Assembly: GCA_036005805.1 (NCBI GenBank)
Contig: DASYQE010000048.1
Coordinates: 1-49,262 of the forward strand
Direction: 5' to 3'
DNA: 49,262 nt
Origin: DASRAU01 sp036005805
GTDB taxonomy: Bacteria > Acidobacteriota > Polarisedimenticolia > Gp22-AA2
The notes beneath the pieces are model-generated. The model searched no databases. It was not told the origin of the DNA and was given only the letters and a program-made list of their open reading frames with translations. The position numbers and the translations under genes were made by a program. Position 1 is the stretch's first letter, and every line of letters starts with the position of its first letter. Of this stretch, positions 1-9,374 are shown in pieces.

Positions 1-2739
1 GACGCCAGCCGAGGAGTACTTGGCCACGAAAATGTCCGCGTTGCCGGCACTGATGAGCGGCCCGCCACCGAAGTCGACGGCTCCCATGAAGTATCCGGCG
101 ACCAGGACGCTGCCGGTGCTGTCCACCGCCACGGCATACCCACGGTCGGTGAGCGCACCACCGAGGCTCTTGGACCACAGGTAAGCGCCGGCCGACGAAT
201 ACTTCACCAGGAAGATGTCGTTGTCGCCGGCGCTGGTCAGCCGGCCGCCTCCGAAGTCGACCGTTCCTGTGAATTCTCCGGTCACCACGGCATTGCCGCT
301 GCCGTCGACGGCGACCGCGTGCGCGATGGCGTTGTCCAGCAGCGCCGTGCCACCGAAGTGCCGCGCCCAGGCGTTGGCTCCGAGAGTCGCGCAGGCCGAC
401 GTGGTGGCGGAGGCGGCGATGCTCTGGGCCGAGGTGTTGCCGGCGGTGTCGTAGGCGGCCACGGTGAACGAGTAAGAGGTCGAAGCGGCCAGAGCGGTGT
501 TGCTGTAGGAAGTCGAGGTCGTCGTGGCGATCTGGACGCCGGCACGGAAGACCTTGTAGCCGGCGAGACCCGAGCCGCCGGTATCGGTGGAGGCTGACCA
601 GGAGAGATTGACCTGGCTGCAGCTGGCCGCCGTGGCGCTCAGGCCGGTGGGGACCGAAGGTGCCGTGAGGTCCGCGCAGGCCGACGTGGTGGCGGAGCCG
701 GCGGTGCTCTGGGCCGAGGTATTGCCGGCGCCGTCGTAGGCGGCCACGGTGAACGAGTACGAGGTCGAGCCGGCCAGACCGGTGTTGCTGTAGGAAGTCG
801 AGGTCGTCGTGGCGATCTGGACGCCGGCGCGGAAGACCTTGTAGCCGGCGAGACTTGAGCCACCGGTGTCGGTGGAGGCGGACCAGGATAGATTGACCTG
901 GCTGCAGCTGGCCGCCGTGGCGCTCAGACCCGTGGGTACCGACGGAGCCGTGAGGTCCGCGCAGGCCGGGGTGGTGGCGGAGGCGGCGGTGCTCTGGGCC
1001 GAGGTGTTGCCGGCGGTGTCGTAGGCGGCCACGGTGAACGAGTACGAGGTCGCGGCAGCCAGAGCGGTGCTGCTGTAGGAGGTCGAGGTCGTCGTGGCGA
1101 TCTGGACGCCGCCAAGGAAGACCTTGTAGCCGGCGAGACCCGAGCCACCGGTGTCGGTGGAGGCGGACCAGGACAGATTGACCTGGCTGCAGCCGGCCGC
1201 CGTGGCGCTCAGACCCGTGGGTACCGACGGAGCAGTGGTGTCGGGGCACGTCGGCGTGGTGGCGGAGGCGGCGGTGCTCTGGGCCGAGGTGTTGCCGGCG
1301 GTGTCGTAGGCGGCCACGGTGAACGAGTAAGAGGTCGAGCCGGCCAGACCGGTGTTGCTGTAGGAAGTCGAGGTCGTCGTGGCGATCTGGACGCCGGCAC
1401 GGAAGACCTTGTAGCCGGCGAGACTTGAGCCACCGGTGTCGGTGGAGGCGGACCAGGACAGATTGACCTGGCTGCAGCCGGCCGCGGTCGCCGTCAGGCC
1501 AGTGGGGACCGAAGGTGCCGTGAGGTCCGCGCAGGCCGGGGTGGCTGCGGAGGCGGTGGTGCTCTGGGCCGAGGTGTTGCCGGCGGTGTCGTAGGCGGCC
1601 ACGGTGAACGAGTAAGAGGTCGAACCGGCCAGAGCGGTGTTGCTGTAGGAAGTCGAGGTCGTCGTGGCGATCTGGACGCCGGCACGGAAGACCTTGTAGC
1701 CGGCGAGACCCGAGCCGCCGGTATCGGTGGACGCGGACCAGGACAGGTTGACCTGGCTGCAGCTGGCCGCCGTGGCGCTCAGGCCGGTGGGGACCGAAGG
1801 TGCCGTGAGGTCCGCGCATGCCGGGGTGGTAGCGGAGCCGGCGGTGCTCTGAGCCGAGGTATTGCCTGCGCCGTCGTAGGCGGCCACGGTGAACGCATAC
1901 GAGGTCGAGCCGGCCAGACCGGTGTTGCTGTAGGAGGTCGAGGTGGTGGTCGCTATCTGGACGCCGCCACGGAAGACCTTGTAACCGGCGAGGCCCGAGC
2001 CACCGGTATCCGTGGACGCGGACCAGGAGAGGTTGATCTGGCTGCAGCTGGCCGCCGTCGCCGTCAGGCCGGTGGGGACCGAGGGAGCCGTGAGGTCCGC
2101 GCAGGCCGGGGTCGTGGCGGAGCCGGCGGTGCTCTGGGCCGAGGTGTTGCCGGCGGTGTCGTAGGCGGCCACGGTGAACGAGTACGAGGTCGAGCCGGCC
2201 AGACCGGTGTTGCTGTAGGAAGTCGAGGTGGTGGTCGCTATCTGCACGCCGCCACGGAAAACCTTGTAACCGGCGAGGCCCGAGCCTCCAGTATCGGTGG
2301 ACGCGGACCAGGAGAGGTTGATCTGGCTGCAGCTGGCCGCCGTCGCCGTCAGGCCGGTGGGGACCAAGGGCGCAACGAGATCGCCTTGAGTCGTAGCGCT
2401 GGCCACGGCGGAATAGGGTGAATAACTCCCTGATGGTGCAGTGGCGCGAACCCGATAGAAATAAGTCGTTGATGGACTCAGACCGACATTTGTATAGGTC
2501 AAGACGTCTCTCGAGTTGGTGCCGATGTGCACCCACCCGCTCAACGGGTCGAGACTGCGTTCTATTGTGAAGCGGTTTTCGGAGTTGTTGTTGTCGAGCC
2601 AGCTGAGGTTGATCTGGCCGCTGGAGACGGCTGTCGCGGTCAGAGAGTATGGCGCCGACAAGGTGGCCGCCCGTGAGGTCGAGCTCCAGAATGCGAGGGA
2701 AATCAGGAACGGGACTGCCCGTAGGAGTCTCGGGCTCAT
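1..2739 (-). CDS. Secreted fibronectin-III / beta-propeller repeat protein (3' end outside window)
   Basis: The reading frame is open from an ATG at 2739 to the window edge, giving 913 codons without a stop, so the C-terminus is missing. Residues 1-25 form a Sec-type signal peptide (MSPRLLRAVPFLISLAFW, then an STSRAA cleavage region). Residues about 28-117 are a divergent FN3 domain. Residues 119-783 are seven FN3 copies of exactly 95 residues each with motifs such as INLSWSASTD, GLAGYKVFR, TSYSFTVAAYD. Each copy contributes two cysteines (ASCSQ and the ACAD junction), which could form disulfides. From about residue 784 the protein changes to SBBP-like beta-propeller repeats (AVAVDSTGSVLVAGYF, VDFGGG, DIFVAKYSSAG). 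A GGGAGG ribosome site lies 5 nt before the ATG. A c-di-GMP riboswitch precedes the gene. The role is probably surface attachment or matrix; this is inferred from architecture and regulation, not from a recognised family name. Confidence 0.9.
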   Translation of the reverse strand, partial: MSPRLLRAVPFLISLAFWSSTSRAATLSAPYSLTATAVSSGQINLSWLDNNNSENRFTIERSLDPLSGWVHIGTNSRDVLTYTNVGLSPSTTYFYRVRATAPSGSYSPYSAVASATTQGDLVAPLVPTGLTATAASCSQINLSWSASTDTGGSGLAGYKVFRGGVQIATTTSTSYSNTGLAGSTSYSFTVAAYDTAGNTSAQSTAGSATTPACADLTAPSVPTGLTATAASCSQINLSWSASTDTGGSGLAGYKVFRGGVQIATTTSTSYSNTGLAGSTSYAFTVAAYDGAGNTSAQSTAGSATTPACADLTAPSVPTGLSATAASCSQVNLSWSASTDTGGSGLAGYKVFRAGVQIATTTSTSYSNTALAGSTSYSFTVAAYDTAGNTSAQSTTASAATPACADLTAPSVPTGLTATAAGCSQVNLSWSASTDTGGSSLAGYKVFRAGVQIATTTSTSYSNTGLAGSTSYSFTVAAYDTAGNTSAQSTAASATTPTCPDTTAPSVPTGLSATAAGCSQVNLSWSASTDTGGSGLAGYKVFLGGVQIATTTSTSYSSTALAAATSYSFTVAAYDTAGNTSAQSTAASATTPACADLTAPSVPTGLSATAASCSQVNLSWSASTDTGGSSLAGYKVFRAGVQIATTTSTSYSNTGLAGSTSYSFTVAAYDGAGNTSAQSTAGSATTSACADLTAPSVPTGLSATAASCSQVNLSWSASTDTGGSGLAGYKVFRAGVQIATTTSTSYSNTALAASTSYSFTVAAYDTAGNTSAQSIAASATTSACATLGANAWARHFGGTALLDNAIAHAVAVDGSGNAVVTGEFTGTVDFGGGRLTSAGDNDIFLVKYSSAGAYLWSKSLGGALTDRGYAVAVDSTGSVLVAGYFMGAVDFGGGPLISAGNADIFVAKYSSAGV
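391..2385 (-). repeat. Seven tandem 285-bp repeats encoding FN3 domains
   Basis: A shared landmark (gcaggcc or a close variant) recurs at 391, 676, 961, 1246, 1531, 1816 and 2101, and the equivalent point falls at 2386, so the period is exactly 285 bp (95 codons) for seven copies. Copies share long identical stretches at DNA level, for example the block encoding STSYSNT, with only scattered substitutions. That degree of identity points to recent duplication or ongoing gene conversion. Copy number may vary between cells, and short-read assemblies could collapse it. Confidence 0.95.
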
Positions 2740-2744
2740 GAAGG

Positions 2745-2782
2745 CCTCCCCCCGGTTCTGAAGGCCCCTCTAGACCAAGGGG
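2745..2782 (-). promoter_or_regulatory. Candidate riboswitch expression platform overlapping the ribosome site
   Basis: Reading the minus strand, CCCCUUGG (2782-2775) can pair over 8 positions, two of them G-U, with CCGGGGGG (2755-2748), which overlaps the GGGAGG ribosome site (2750-2745). The same CCCCU can instead pair with AGGGG (2769-2765) in a local hairpin that leaves the ribosome site free. These exclusive pairings would let the upstream aptamer control translation. The pairings are visible in the sequence; the switching is inferred, and its direction (on or off with ligand) cannot be told. Confidence 0.5.
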
Positions 2783-2788
2783 TACTCC

Positions 2789-2878
2789 CTTCCTTCGGTA
2801 GCCCGGCTGTCAGATCTTTCGATCAGACCCGTGGCTTTGCGTCCCCGCCTTACGGTCGGGTTTGCCCTTATCGAGAAG
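2789..2878 (-). promoter_or_regulatory. GEMM-I cyclic di-GMP riboswitch aptamer
   Basis: The minus strand carries the class I c-di-GMP aptamer signature in order: AGGGCAAACC, a stem capped by a GUAA tetraloop, GGGACGCAAAGCC, ACGGG, a second stem GAUC-GAAA-GAUC, then AGCCGGGCUACCGA. The basal stem can form between CUUCUCG (2878-2872) and CGA-AG-GAAG (2797-2789). By hand alignment to the Vibrio Vc2 aptamer, the position separating c-di-GMP from cGAMP binders is G, favouring c-di-GMP. It sits 50 nt upstream of the start codon of the FN3-repeat gene and on the same strand. Confidence 0.92.
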
Positions 2879-3264
2879 TGGCCTTCGCGATAACGCAGCG
2901 GATTTCAGCAAGACCTGGGCCAGCAGAGATCGAGTCGTATCACGTGTGTTTGCATGAGACCCACGCACGTACCCGACCCGCAGCAAGCCAGCTGTGTAAC
3001 CGACGATGACAAATCTCTGGCTTGGGATTCGAGAAGTCCGGATGTGCGATCCGGCATCTCCGACGCACCGCGGAGTTGGGTGCCGTGGGTCTCCTACGGC
3101 GGGGCCGATATGGGGTCTGTACAACCGTAGAGAGGGCGCCGGGGTCGCCTCGTCCGGCGCGCTTTCCGGCACGGCAACGAATTCCCGGTCGACATTCGTG
3201 TCATTCCTCAGCCCCTGCTCAGTTCCGGCTGGAAAGCTCACGGCGGCCACCCTAGCCTTGAACC
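2879..3264. other. Intergenic region between divergent genes, no gene recognised
   Basis: This stretch separates the riboswitch from the PAP2 gene. It must hold the promoters for both divergent transcripts, but no convincing -35/-10 pair was found on either strand. Open frames here lack family resemblance and ribosome sites. No second GEMM aptamer was found. Confidence 0.5.
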
Positions 3265-4269
3265 GTGCACAGGGGTTCCGTCGTTTTCCTGCTCCTTTCC
3301 GGTCTTTTCGCCGTAGCGTCGTCGATGGCCCGGGCCGGGGATACCCCGCCCGCGGATCCGCCCGCCGCGGAGGCGGCCACCGTTCCGGACACGCCCCCGC
3401 CGGTCAAGGCGGAGCCCACCGATGCGGCGGCCCCCGTGGACGCGGCGCTTGACCCCTCCGAGTCGGTCGATGGGTCGCCCGCGGACAAGCCCTACTGGCG
3501 GCGCAACCTCTTCAAGCGGATCTTCTCCGACCAGAAATTCTTGTTCACCGACTGGATCGGGCAGGAGGTGCACCGCCCGGGCGTCGTGATGCCGTTCGCC
3601 GGCGGCGTGATTCTCGCCGCGTCGTCCCAGGGGTCCGATTGGGACAACCCGGACCTCGAGCTGGAGCGCCATGTCTTCTCGTCGGTCGACGCGGAGCATT
3701 CGAAGGTCGCCATCGGCTTCACGGAGCTGGGGAACGCGGGGCCGGCCGCGCTGTTCCTCGGAGCCAGCTATCTCATCGGCCGGTTCGGCGGCCACGAGCC
3801 GCTGGCGGAAGCCTCGAGCCTCTCCGCCGAGGCGCTGCTCGACACCGGCCTCTGGACCACCCTCATCAAGCGCGTGACGGCGCGCACCCGTCCTTCGGCC
3901 GGCGGTGAAGGAACCTTCTTCCAGTACCAGCCGCCGGCCGGCCAGTCCAACGCCTCGTTCCCGTCAGGCCACGCCTCCGGCGCATTCGCCCTGGCCACGG
4001 TCTTCTCGGGAATCTATGGCCAGGAGCACCGCTGGGTGTCCTGGGTGTCGTATGGCGCGGCGGGCATGGTGGGCCTCTCCCGCATCGGGCTCGGACGGCA
4101 TTTCACCAGCGACGTCGTGATCGGCAGCCTCATCGGCAACAGCTTCGGCCGCATGGTCCTGGCGCGCCGCGACGGCGCGGCGGCGGACCGCAGGATCCGC
4201 CCGGTGATCGGGCCGACGTTCGACCCGGAGACCGGCGCGACCGGAGCGCAGGTGTCCCTGAGCTGGTGA
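3265..4269 (+). CDS. PAP2-family phosphatase (phosphatidic acid phosphatase type 2 fold)
   Basis: The 334-residue product carries the three-part acid phosphatase signature: KRVTARTRP (KX6RP), FPSGHASG (PSGH) and SRIGLGRHFTSD (SRX5HX3D), which supply the phosphate-binding and catalytic residues. Family members dephosphorylate membrane lipids such as phosphatidic acid or undecaprenyl pyrophosphate. A hydrophobic N-terminus (residues 4-21) acts as signal or anchor and is followed by a proline/alanine-rich linker to about residue 75. The GTG start was chosen because it begins the hydrophobic segment; no clear ribosome site is visible, so the start is uncertain. It stands alone and converges on the outer-membrane-type gene at 4299. 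The actual substrate cannot be told from sequence. Confidence 0.88.
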   Translation: MHRGSVVFLLLSGLFAVASSMARAGDTPPADPPAAEAATVPDTPPPVKAEPTDAAAPVDAALDPSESVDGSPADKPYWRRNLFKRIFSDQKFLFTDWIGQEVHRPGVVMPFAGGVILAASSQGSDWDNPDLELERHVFSSVDAEHSKVAIGFTELGNAGPAALFLGASYLIGRFGGHEPLAEASSLSAEALLDTGLWTTLIKRVTARTRPSAGGEGTFFQYQPPAGQSNASFPSGHASGAFALATVFSGIYGQEHRWVSWVSYGAAGMVGLSRIGLGRHFTSDVVIGSLIGNSFGRMVLARRDGAAADRRIRPVIGPTFDPETGATGAQVSLSW

Positions 4270-4298
4270 TCCTCACCCCCGGCCGCCGGCAGGGCTGA

Positions 4299-4901
4299 TC
4301 AGGGGTAGGGCGGCCACCCCCAGCCGAAGACCAGACCGGCCTGGGCATAAGCGGCGCTCCCCGACTCCCCGAACAGATCGAAGTTCGTCGTCCCCATCAG
4401 CCGGACATCGAAACCGAGATTGAAGGTGGCCCCGACCCTCCAGAACAGCCCCCCGTGGGCATAGATGCCGAGCGCCTGGGCGTCGTCGTGGGTGTCCGTG
4501 AGGAATTCCGAGCTGATGTCGGATCCCGCTACGACCCACGCCAGGCCGCCGCCGAGGTTCGGCCGCGCCCGCCCGCGCCGATCCCAGGTCTGGTTCAGCC
4601 CGAAGGACAGCTCGGAGACGCGGTTCTCGACCTCGGCCCGCGTCAGCAGGAGAGGCTCGATGAAGTCCGCCGTGGCCGACGAGACGAAAAGCCCGCCCTC
4701 GAGCCGCACCGGCCAGCCCTGCCCCGTGTAGTCCGCCATCACCCCGAACACGTGCGGCCGATCGGTGTCTCCCCAGAGGTCGCTGCCGAGCGCCCGCTCC
4801 CCGAGCAGGAAGTTGACATTCCCCCCCGGCGCGGCGAGCAGACTCCCCGCCCCGGCCATCACGACCAGGAGACCTACGAGCAGGGAGCGGACCTGGCGCA
4901 T
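4299..4901 (-). CDS. Predicted outer-membrane beta-barrel protein
   Basis: This 200-residue protein begins with a clear signal peptide (MRQVRSLLVGLLVVMAGAG, cleavage near LLAAPG). The rest alternates hydrophobic and polar residues with many Gly and aromatic positions (RLEGGLFVSS, NLGGGLAWVV, AYAQAGLVFGWGW), typical of an 8- to 10-strand outer-membrane barrel ending close to the C-terminus. An excellent GGAGGTGA ribosome site lies 8 nt before the ATG. No specific family was recognised. It is divergent from tdh across 112 bp, and a TAGAAT -10-like box is present at 4925-4930 without a good -35. Confidence 0.6.
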   Translation of the reverse strand: MRQVRSLLVGLLVVMAGAGSLLAAPGGNVNFLLGERALGSDLWGDTDRPHVFGVMADYTGQGWPVRLEGGLFVSSATADFIEPLLLTRAEVENRVSELSFGLNQTWDRRGRARPNLGGGLAWVVAGSDISSEFLTDTHDDAQALGIYAHGGLFWRVGATFNLGFDVRLMGTTNFDLFGESGSAAYAQAGLVFGWGWPPYP

Positions 4902-4974
4902 CGAGCATCACCTCCGTTGCGCGGATTCTACGCTCGACCCCGGACGCAGGACGGTCCTCCCGTGAAACCTCCTC

Positions 4975-4980
4975 TATAAT
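4975..4980 (+). promoter_or_regulatory. Probable -10 box for tdh-kbl
   Basis: A perfect TATAAT lies 33 nt before the tdh start codon, a normal leader length. No recognisable -35 element occurs 16-18 nt upstream, so the promoter may need an activator, or the match may be chance. Confidence 0.4.
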
Positions 4981-5013
4981 CCGCCCCGACCACACCATGC
5001 AGGGAGAGCGAGC

Positions 5014-6152
<1,139 letters not shown>

Positions 6153-6156
<4 letters not shown>

Positions 6157-7340
6157 ACCGCCGGCTCGAACAGTTCCTCGCGGCCGAGATCGCCGCGCTC
6201 AAGGAGAAGGGGATCTTCCGGCTGCCGCGCGTGCTGTCCACCCCGGCCCTCCCGCGCGTGAAGCTCGACGGGCGCGACGTCATCCAGCTGTCCTCGAACA
6301 ACTATCTCGGCCTGACCACCCACCCGCGGGTGGTGGCCGCGGCGCGCCGCGCCCTCGACGAGTTCGGGGCCGGGCCGGGGGCGGTGCGCACCATTGCCGG
6401 CACCATGACCCTGCACCGCTCGCTCGAGGCGGCTCTGGCGCGGTTCAAGACGACCGAGGAGGCGCTGGTCTTCCAGTCGGGGTACACCGCCAACGTCGGG
6501 GTCGTCTCCACCCTGATGCAGGAGGGGGATCTCATCCTCTCCGACGAGCTGAACCACGCGAGCATCATCGACGGCTGCCGCCTGAGCAAGGCGGGGCGCG
6601 GCGTCTACCGCCACCTCGACTACGACCACCTGCGCGAGCTGCTGAGGACGGCGCGCGCCGGCAGGACCAACCGCATCCTGGTCGTGGCCGACGGCGTGTT
6701 CTCGATGGACGGCGACGTCTCGGATCTCGGCGCCATCGCGACGCTGTGCGAGGAGTTCGACGCCATCCCGATGGTGGACGACGCGCACGCCACCGGCGTC
6801 ATGGGGAAAAACGGCCGCGGCACCGTCGATCACTACGGCGTCAAGGATCGCTGGGACATCCAGATCGGCACGATGTCGAAGGCGTTCGGAGTGATGGGTG
6901 GCTACGTCTGCGCCGCGAAACCCCTCATCGAGTTCTACGTTCACAAGGCGCGGCCTTTCCTGTTCTCGTCGTCGCACCCGCCGGCCGTCATCGCGGCCTG
7001 CCAGGCGGCGGTCGAGGTGATGGAGACGGAGCCCGGGCTCCACGAGCGCCTCTGGGAGAACACCCGGCACTTCAAGGCCGGTCTGAAGCGGCTCGGGTTC
7101 AACACCGGCACCTCGGTCACGCCGATCACCCCGGTCATCATCGGGTCGGGAGCGAAGGCGGCGAAGTTCAGCGACGCCCTCTTCGACGCGGGCGTGTTCG
7201 CGCAGGGTATCTTCTTCCCGATGGTGGCCGAGGAGAAGTCACGCGTGCGCACCATCGTCATGGCGACGCACACCAGGGTCGATCTGGACGAGGCGCTGGG
7301 AATCTTCGAGAAGGTCGGAAAGACGCTCGGCGTGATCTGA
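6153..7340 (+). CDS. kbl: Glycine C-acetyltransferase (2-amino-3-ketobutyrate CoA ligase)
   Basis: The 395-residue PLP enzyme is predicted to cleave 2-amino-3-ketobutyrate with CoA to glycine and acetyl-CoA, completing threonine degradation begun by Tdh. It matches the alpha-oxoamine synthase family: SSNNYLGLT near the N-terminus, GPGAVRTIAGTM, DELNHASIIDG, VDDAHATGVMG, and the PLP lysine in TMSKAFGVMGG (Lys243). Length agrees with the E. coli enzyme (398). The start ATG at 6153 overlaps the tdh stop and has GGGAGGAG immediately upstream. Translational coupling to tdh is likely. Confidence 0.93.
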
Positions 7341-7343
7341 GGA

Positions 7344-7360
7344 GACCGCGCCGTGCGGTC
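7344..7360 (+). terminator. Stem-loop just after kbl
   Basis: GACCGC-GCCGT-GCGGTC forms a perfect 6-bp stem 4 nt after the kbl stop, between convergent genes. There is no U-tract, so this is a weak terminator candidate or an mRNA 3'-end stabiliser. Confidence 0.35.
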
Positions 7361-7385
7361 GCCGGCGCCCGGGGCCGCCAGGCCC

Positions 7386-7853
7386 CTAGTCGGTCAGCCG
7401 CTTGTCGGTGGCGTCGAGCAGGTCGAGGATGCCGCGCAGCGCGTCCGAGACTTCCGCGACCTTGCGGGTCGTGTCCGGCCCGGCCGCCATGCCGCGCGTC
7501 GCGATTCCGCGGGCCGGAGCAGCGGGCGCCGTGGCGACCGCCACCGCTTCGGCGGGCGGCTCGTGAGGCGGCGGCTCGAAGAGCTCCTCGAGCAGCGGCG
7601 ACGGCCCCTCCCCCATCCCCAGCTTTTCGCGCGCCGCGGCGATGGTCTGCCCTTCGTCGTTGAGCAGCCGCTTGATCTCGAGGACGAGGTCGATGTCGCG
7701 CTTGCGGTAGAGACGCTGGCCGGTGCGGCTCTTGGTCGGGGCGAGCTGGGAGAACTCCGATTCCCAGAACCGCAGCACGTAGGGCTGCGTGTCGGTCAGC
7801 TCGCAGACTTCCTGGAGCTTGTAGAAGAGCTTGCGGGGTATCGCTTCGGCCAT
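7386..7853 (-). CDS. MerR-family transcriptional regulator
   Basis: The 155-residue protein has an N-terminal MerR winged helix-turn-helix (residues about 8-75): FYKLQEVCELTDTQPYVLRF, WESEFSQLAP, SRTGQRLYRKRDI, then a helix LVLEIKRLLNDEG and QTIAAAREKL. This subtype is short, lacks the metal-binding cysteines of classical MerR, and is often found next to general housekeeping genes; its signal is unknown. The C-terminal half (residues 85-155) is proline/alanine-rich and low in complexity, ending with a short helical segment. It converges on kbl. The target cannot be named. Confidence 0.85.
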   Translation of the reverse strand: MAEAIPRKLFYKLQEVCELTDTQPYVLRFWESEFSQLAPTKSRTGQRLYRKRDIDLVLEIKRLLNDEGQTIAAAREKLGMGEGPSPLLEELFEPPPHEPPAEAVAVATAPAAPARGIATRGMAAGPDTTRKVAEVSDALRGILDLLDATDKRLTD

Positions 7854-7966
7854 CGGCCCTCCCGCACGCGGCGAAAAAACCGGCGTCCGCTGCGGATCCT
7901 GTCGCGCATGCTACGGAACGCCGCCGGCAGTGTCAAGGTTCGACACGGGGTCGCCGGGGCCGGCGA

Positions 7967-8347
7967 TCAGGGCTCGGAGGTCCCCTGCCGGCCGTAGCGG
8001 TCCTCGAGCCGGACCACGTCGTCGAGCTCCGGGGTGGAGACCTCGAACAGGATCGCGTCCTCGACCGCCTCGAGGCGATGACGCGTCCCGGGCGGCAGGT
8101 GAAGGGCGTCTCCCGGCTCGAGCCGGCGGACTTCCGCAGGGGTCGTCCCCGCGGCGTCCCCGGGGGCGCCGAGCGTCACCTCCACCCGGCCGGAGAACAG
8201 GTACAGCGCCTCGTCCTTGCGCTCGTGGTACTGCAGGCTCAGCGACTCGCCACGGCGGACCTTGAGCACCTTGCCGGCGTAGCGGCCGGTGTGGGCGAAG
8301 AGGATCTCCTCCCCCCACGGCTTCGGGATGCGTCGCGTCGCCGTCAT
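7967..8347 (-). CDS. Cupin-domain protein, mannose-6-phosphate isomerase type II-like
   Basis: The 126-residue product is a single cupin resembling the C-terminal domain of type II phosphomannose isomerases: PKPWGEEILFAHT at the N-terminus, then LQYHERKDEALYLFSGR and GDALHLPPGTRHRLEA, containing the metal-binding His/Glu residues. Such stand-alone cupins are often annotated as sugar isomerases or mannose-1-phosphate guanylyltransferase relatives, but activity is unproven. Its ATG overlaps the rapZ stop (ATGA), so the two genes are probably co-translated. Together they may link sugar-phosphate and cell-wall precursor supply; that link is inference. Confidence 0.75.
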   Translation of the reverse strand: MTATRRIPKPWGEEILFAHTGRYAGKVLKVRRGESLSLQYHERKDEALYLFSGRVEVTLGAPGDAAGTTPAEVRRLEPGDALHLPPGTRHRLEAVEDAILFEVSTPELDDVVRLEDRYGRQGTSEP

Positions 8348-9246
8348 TCGCGCTCCAGGTCGCGGTGGGACGTCCGGACGCGCAGACCGTGCGTGCCGAG
8401 ATCCGACGCGACCGCCTCGGACAGCGCCACCGACCGGTGCCGCCCGCCGGTGCACCCGATGGCCACGGTCAGGTACGACTTCCCCTCGCGAATGTACTGC
8501 GGGATGAGGAAGGTCAGGAGATCGACCAGCCGGCGGCGCAGGTCGCCGTACTCGGCCGACCCGTCGAGGTAGCGCACCACCTCGGCGTCGAGACCGGTCC
8601 GGCCGCGCAGGCCCTCCACGAAGAAGGGGTTCGGCAGGAAGCGCGTGTCGAAGACCAGGTCCGATTCGATCGGGATGCCGTGCTTGTAGCCGAAGGACAG
8701 GAGCGTCACCGCCATCGGCGATCCTCCCTCGACCGGGGCCAGGTGCTCCTGGATGTAGCGCCGCAGCTGGTGGACGTTGAAGTTGCTGCTGTCGAGCGTC
8801 AGGTCGGCCAGCTCCCGGAGCGGCCGCAGCATCTCGCGCTCGCGCGCGATGCCGTCCTCGAGGCTGGCGTGCGGGGCCAGCGGGTGCGGCCGCCGCGTCT
8901 CCGAGAAGCGGCGGATCAGGGTGTCGTCGTCGGCGTCGAAGAAGATCAGGCGCGTCCGCCCCCCGGGGAGCGATTTCACCCGCGCATAGATCTCCGGAAA
9001 ATCCTGCAGGAGGTCCCCCTCGCGCACGTCCACGACCAGTGCGGCGCGCCGCAGCGGCCGGCGGGCCTGCGCCGACAGCTCGGCGAACACCGGGATGAGG
9101 GTCACCGGGAGGTTGTCGACGCAGTAGAAACCGCGGTCCTCGAAGGCGCGCAGGGCGAGGGTCTTGCCCGACCCGGACATGCCGGTGATGACGATCAGCT
9201 CGCGATCGGCGTCGGCGGCGGGACGGCTGGTGTCGGCCTGGCTCAC
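8344..9246 (-). CDS. rapZ: RapZ-family nucleotide-binding protein (RNase adapter)
   Basis: The 300-residue protein has an N-terminal P-loop, VITGMSGSGKTLALRAFED, followed by GFYCVDNLP, and a C-terminal domain with FDTRFLPNPF and the phosphate-binding GCTGGRHRSVALSE. RapZ in E. coli senses glucosamine-6-phosphate and directs RNase E to the small RNA GlmZ; in other phyla the function is less clear. The GTG at 9246 was preferred over an ATG at 9351 because the family begins shortly before the P-loop and because a TTGCGG-17-TACACT promoter-like pair at 9253-9281 would start transcription at or next to this GTG, making a leaderless message. The start remains uncertain. Confidence 0.87.
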   Translation of the reverse strand: MSQADTSRPAADADRELIVITGMSGSGKTLALRAFEDRGFYCVDNLPVTLIPVFAELSAQARRPLRRAALVVDVREGDLLQDFPEIYARVKSLPGGRTRLIFFDADDDTLIRRFSETRRPHPLAPHASLEDGIAREREMLRPLRELADLTLDSSNFNVHQLRRYIQEHLAPVEGGSPMAVTLLSFGYKHGIPIESDLVFDTRFLPNPFFVEGLRGRTGLDAEVVRYLDGSAEYGDLRRRLVDLLTFLIPQYIREGKSYLTVAIGCTGGRHRSVALSEAVASDLGTHGLRVRTSHRDLERE

Positions 9247-9295
9247 GGGGCCAGTGTAGGTGGGCGTCCGGTCCGCCGCAAGTCGCGCTGTCGCG

Positions 9296-9325
9296 TTGAT
9301 CCGGTCCGGGGCGGGATGGTATCGT
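9296..9325 (+). promoter_or_regulatory. Candidate promoter for the type II GAPDH gene
   Basis: TTGATC (9296-9301), an 18-nt spacer and TATCGT (9320-9325) resemble a sigma-70 promoter with 4 of 6 matches in each box. The predicted leader of about 43 nt contains the GGGAG ribosome site used by the ATG at 9375. Confidence 0.45.
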
Positions 9326-9374
9326 TCCGGGCGGTTCTTCGGCCCCCGCAATCGGAAGGATGGGAGATTCGACC

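Noticed and set aside
391..2385. Regular repeats as a possible CRISPR array
   Set aside because: The unit is 285 bp without unique spacers, and it encodes a continuous FN3 protein sequence.
2810..3250. Open frame of 146 codons on the - strand in the intergenic region
   Set aside because: It ends inside the riboswitch, has no recognisable domain, and its composition is unlike its neighbours'.
2879..3264. A second tandem GEMM aptamer
   Set aside because: A TGCAAAC-like string occurs, but the GGGACGCAAAGCC and AGCCGGG segments do not follow it.
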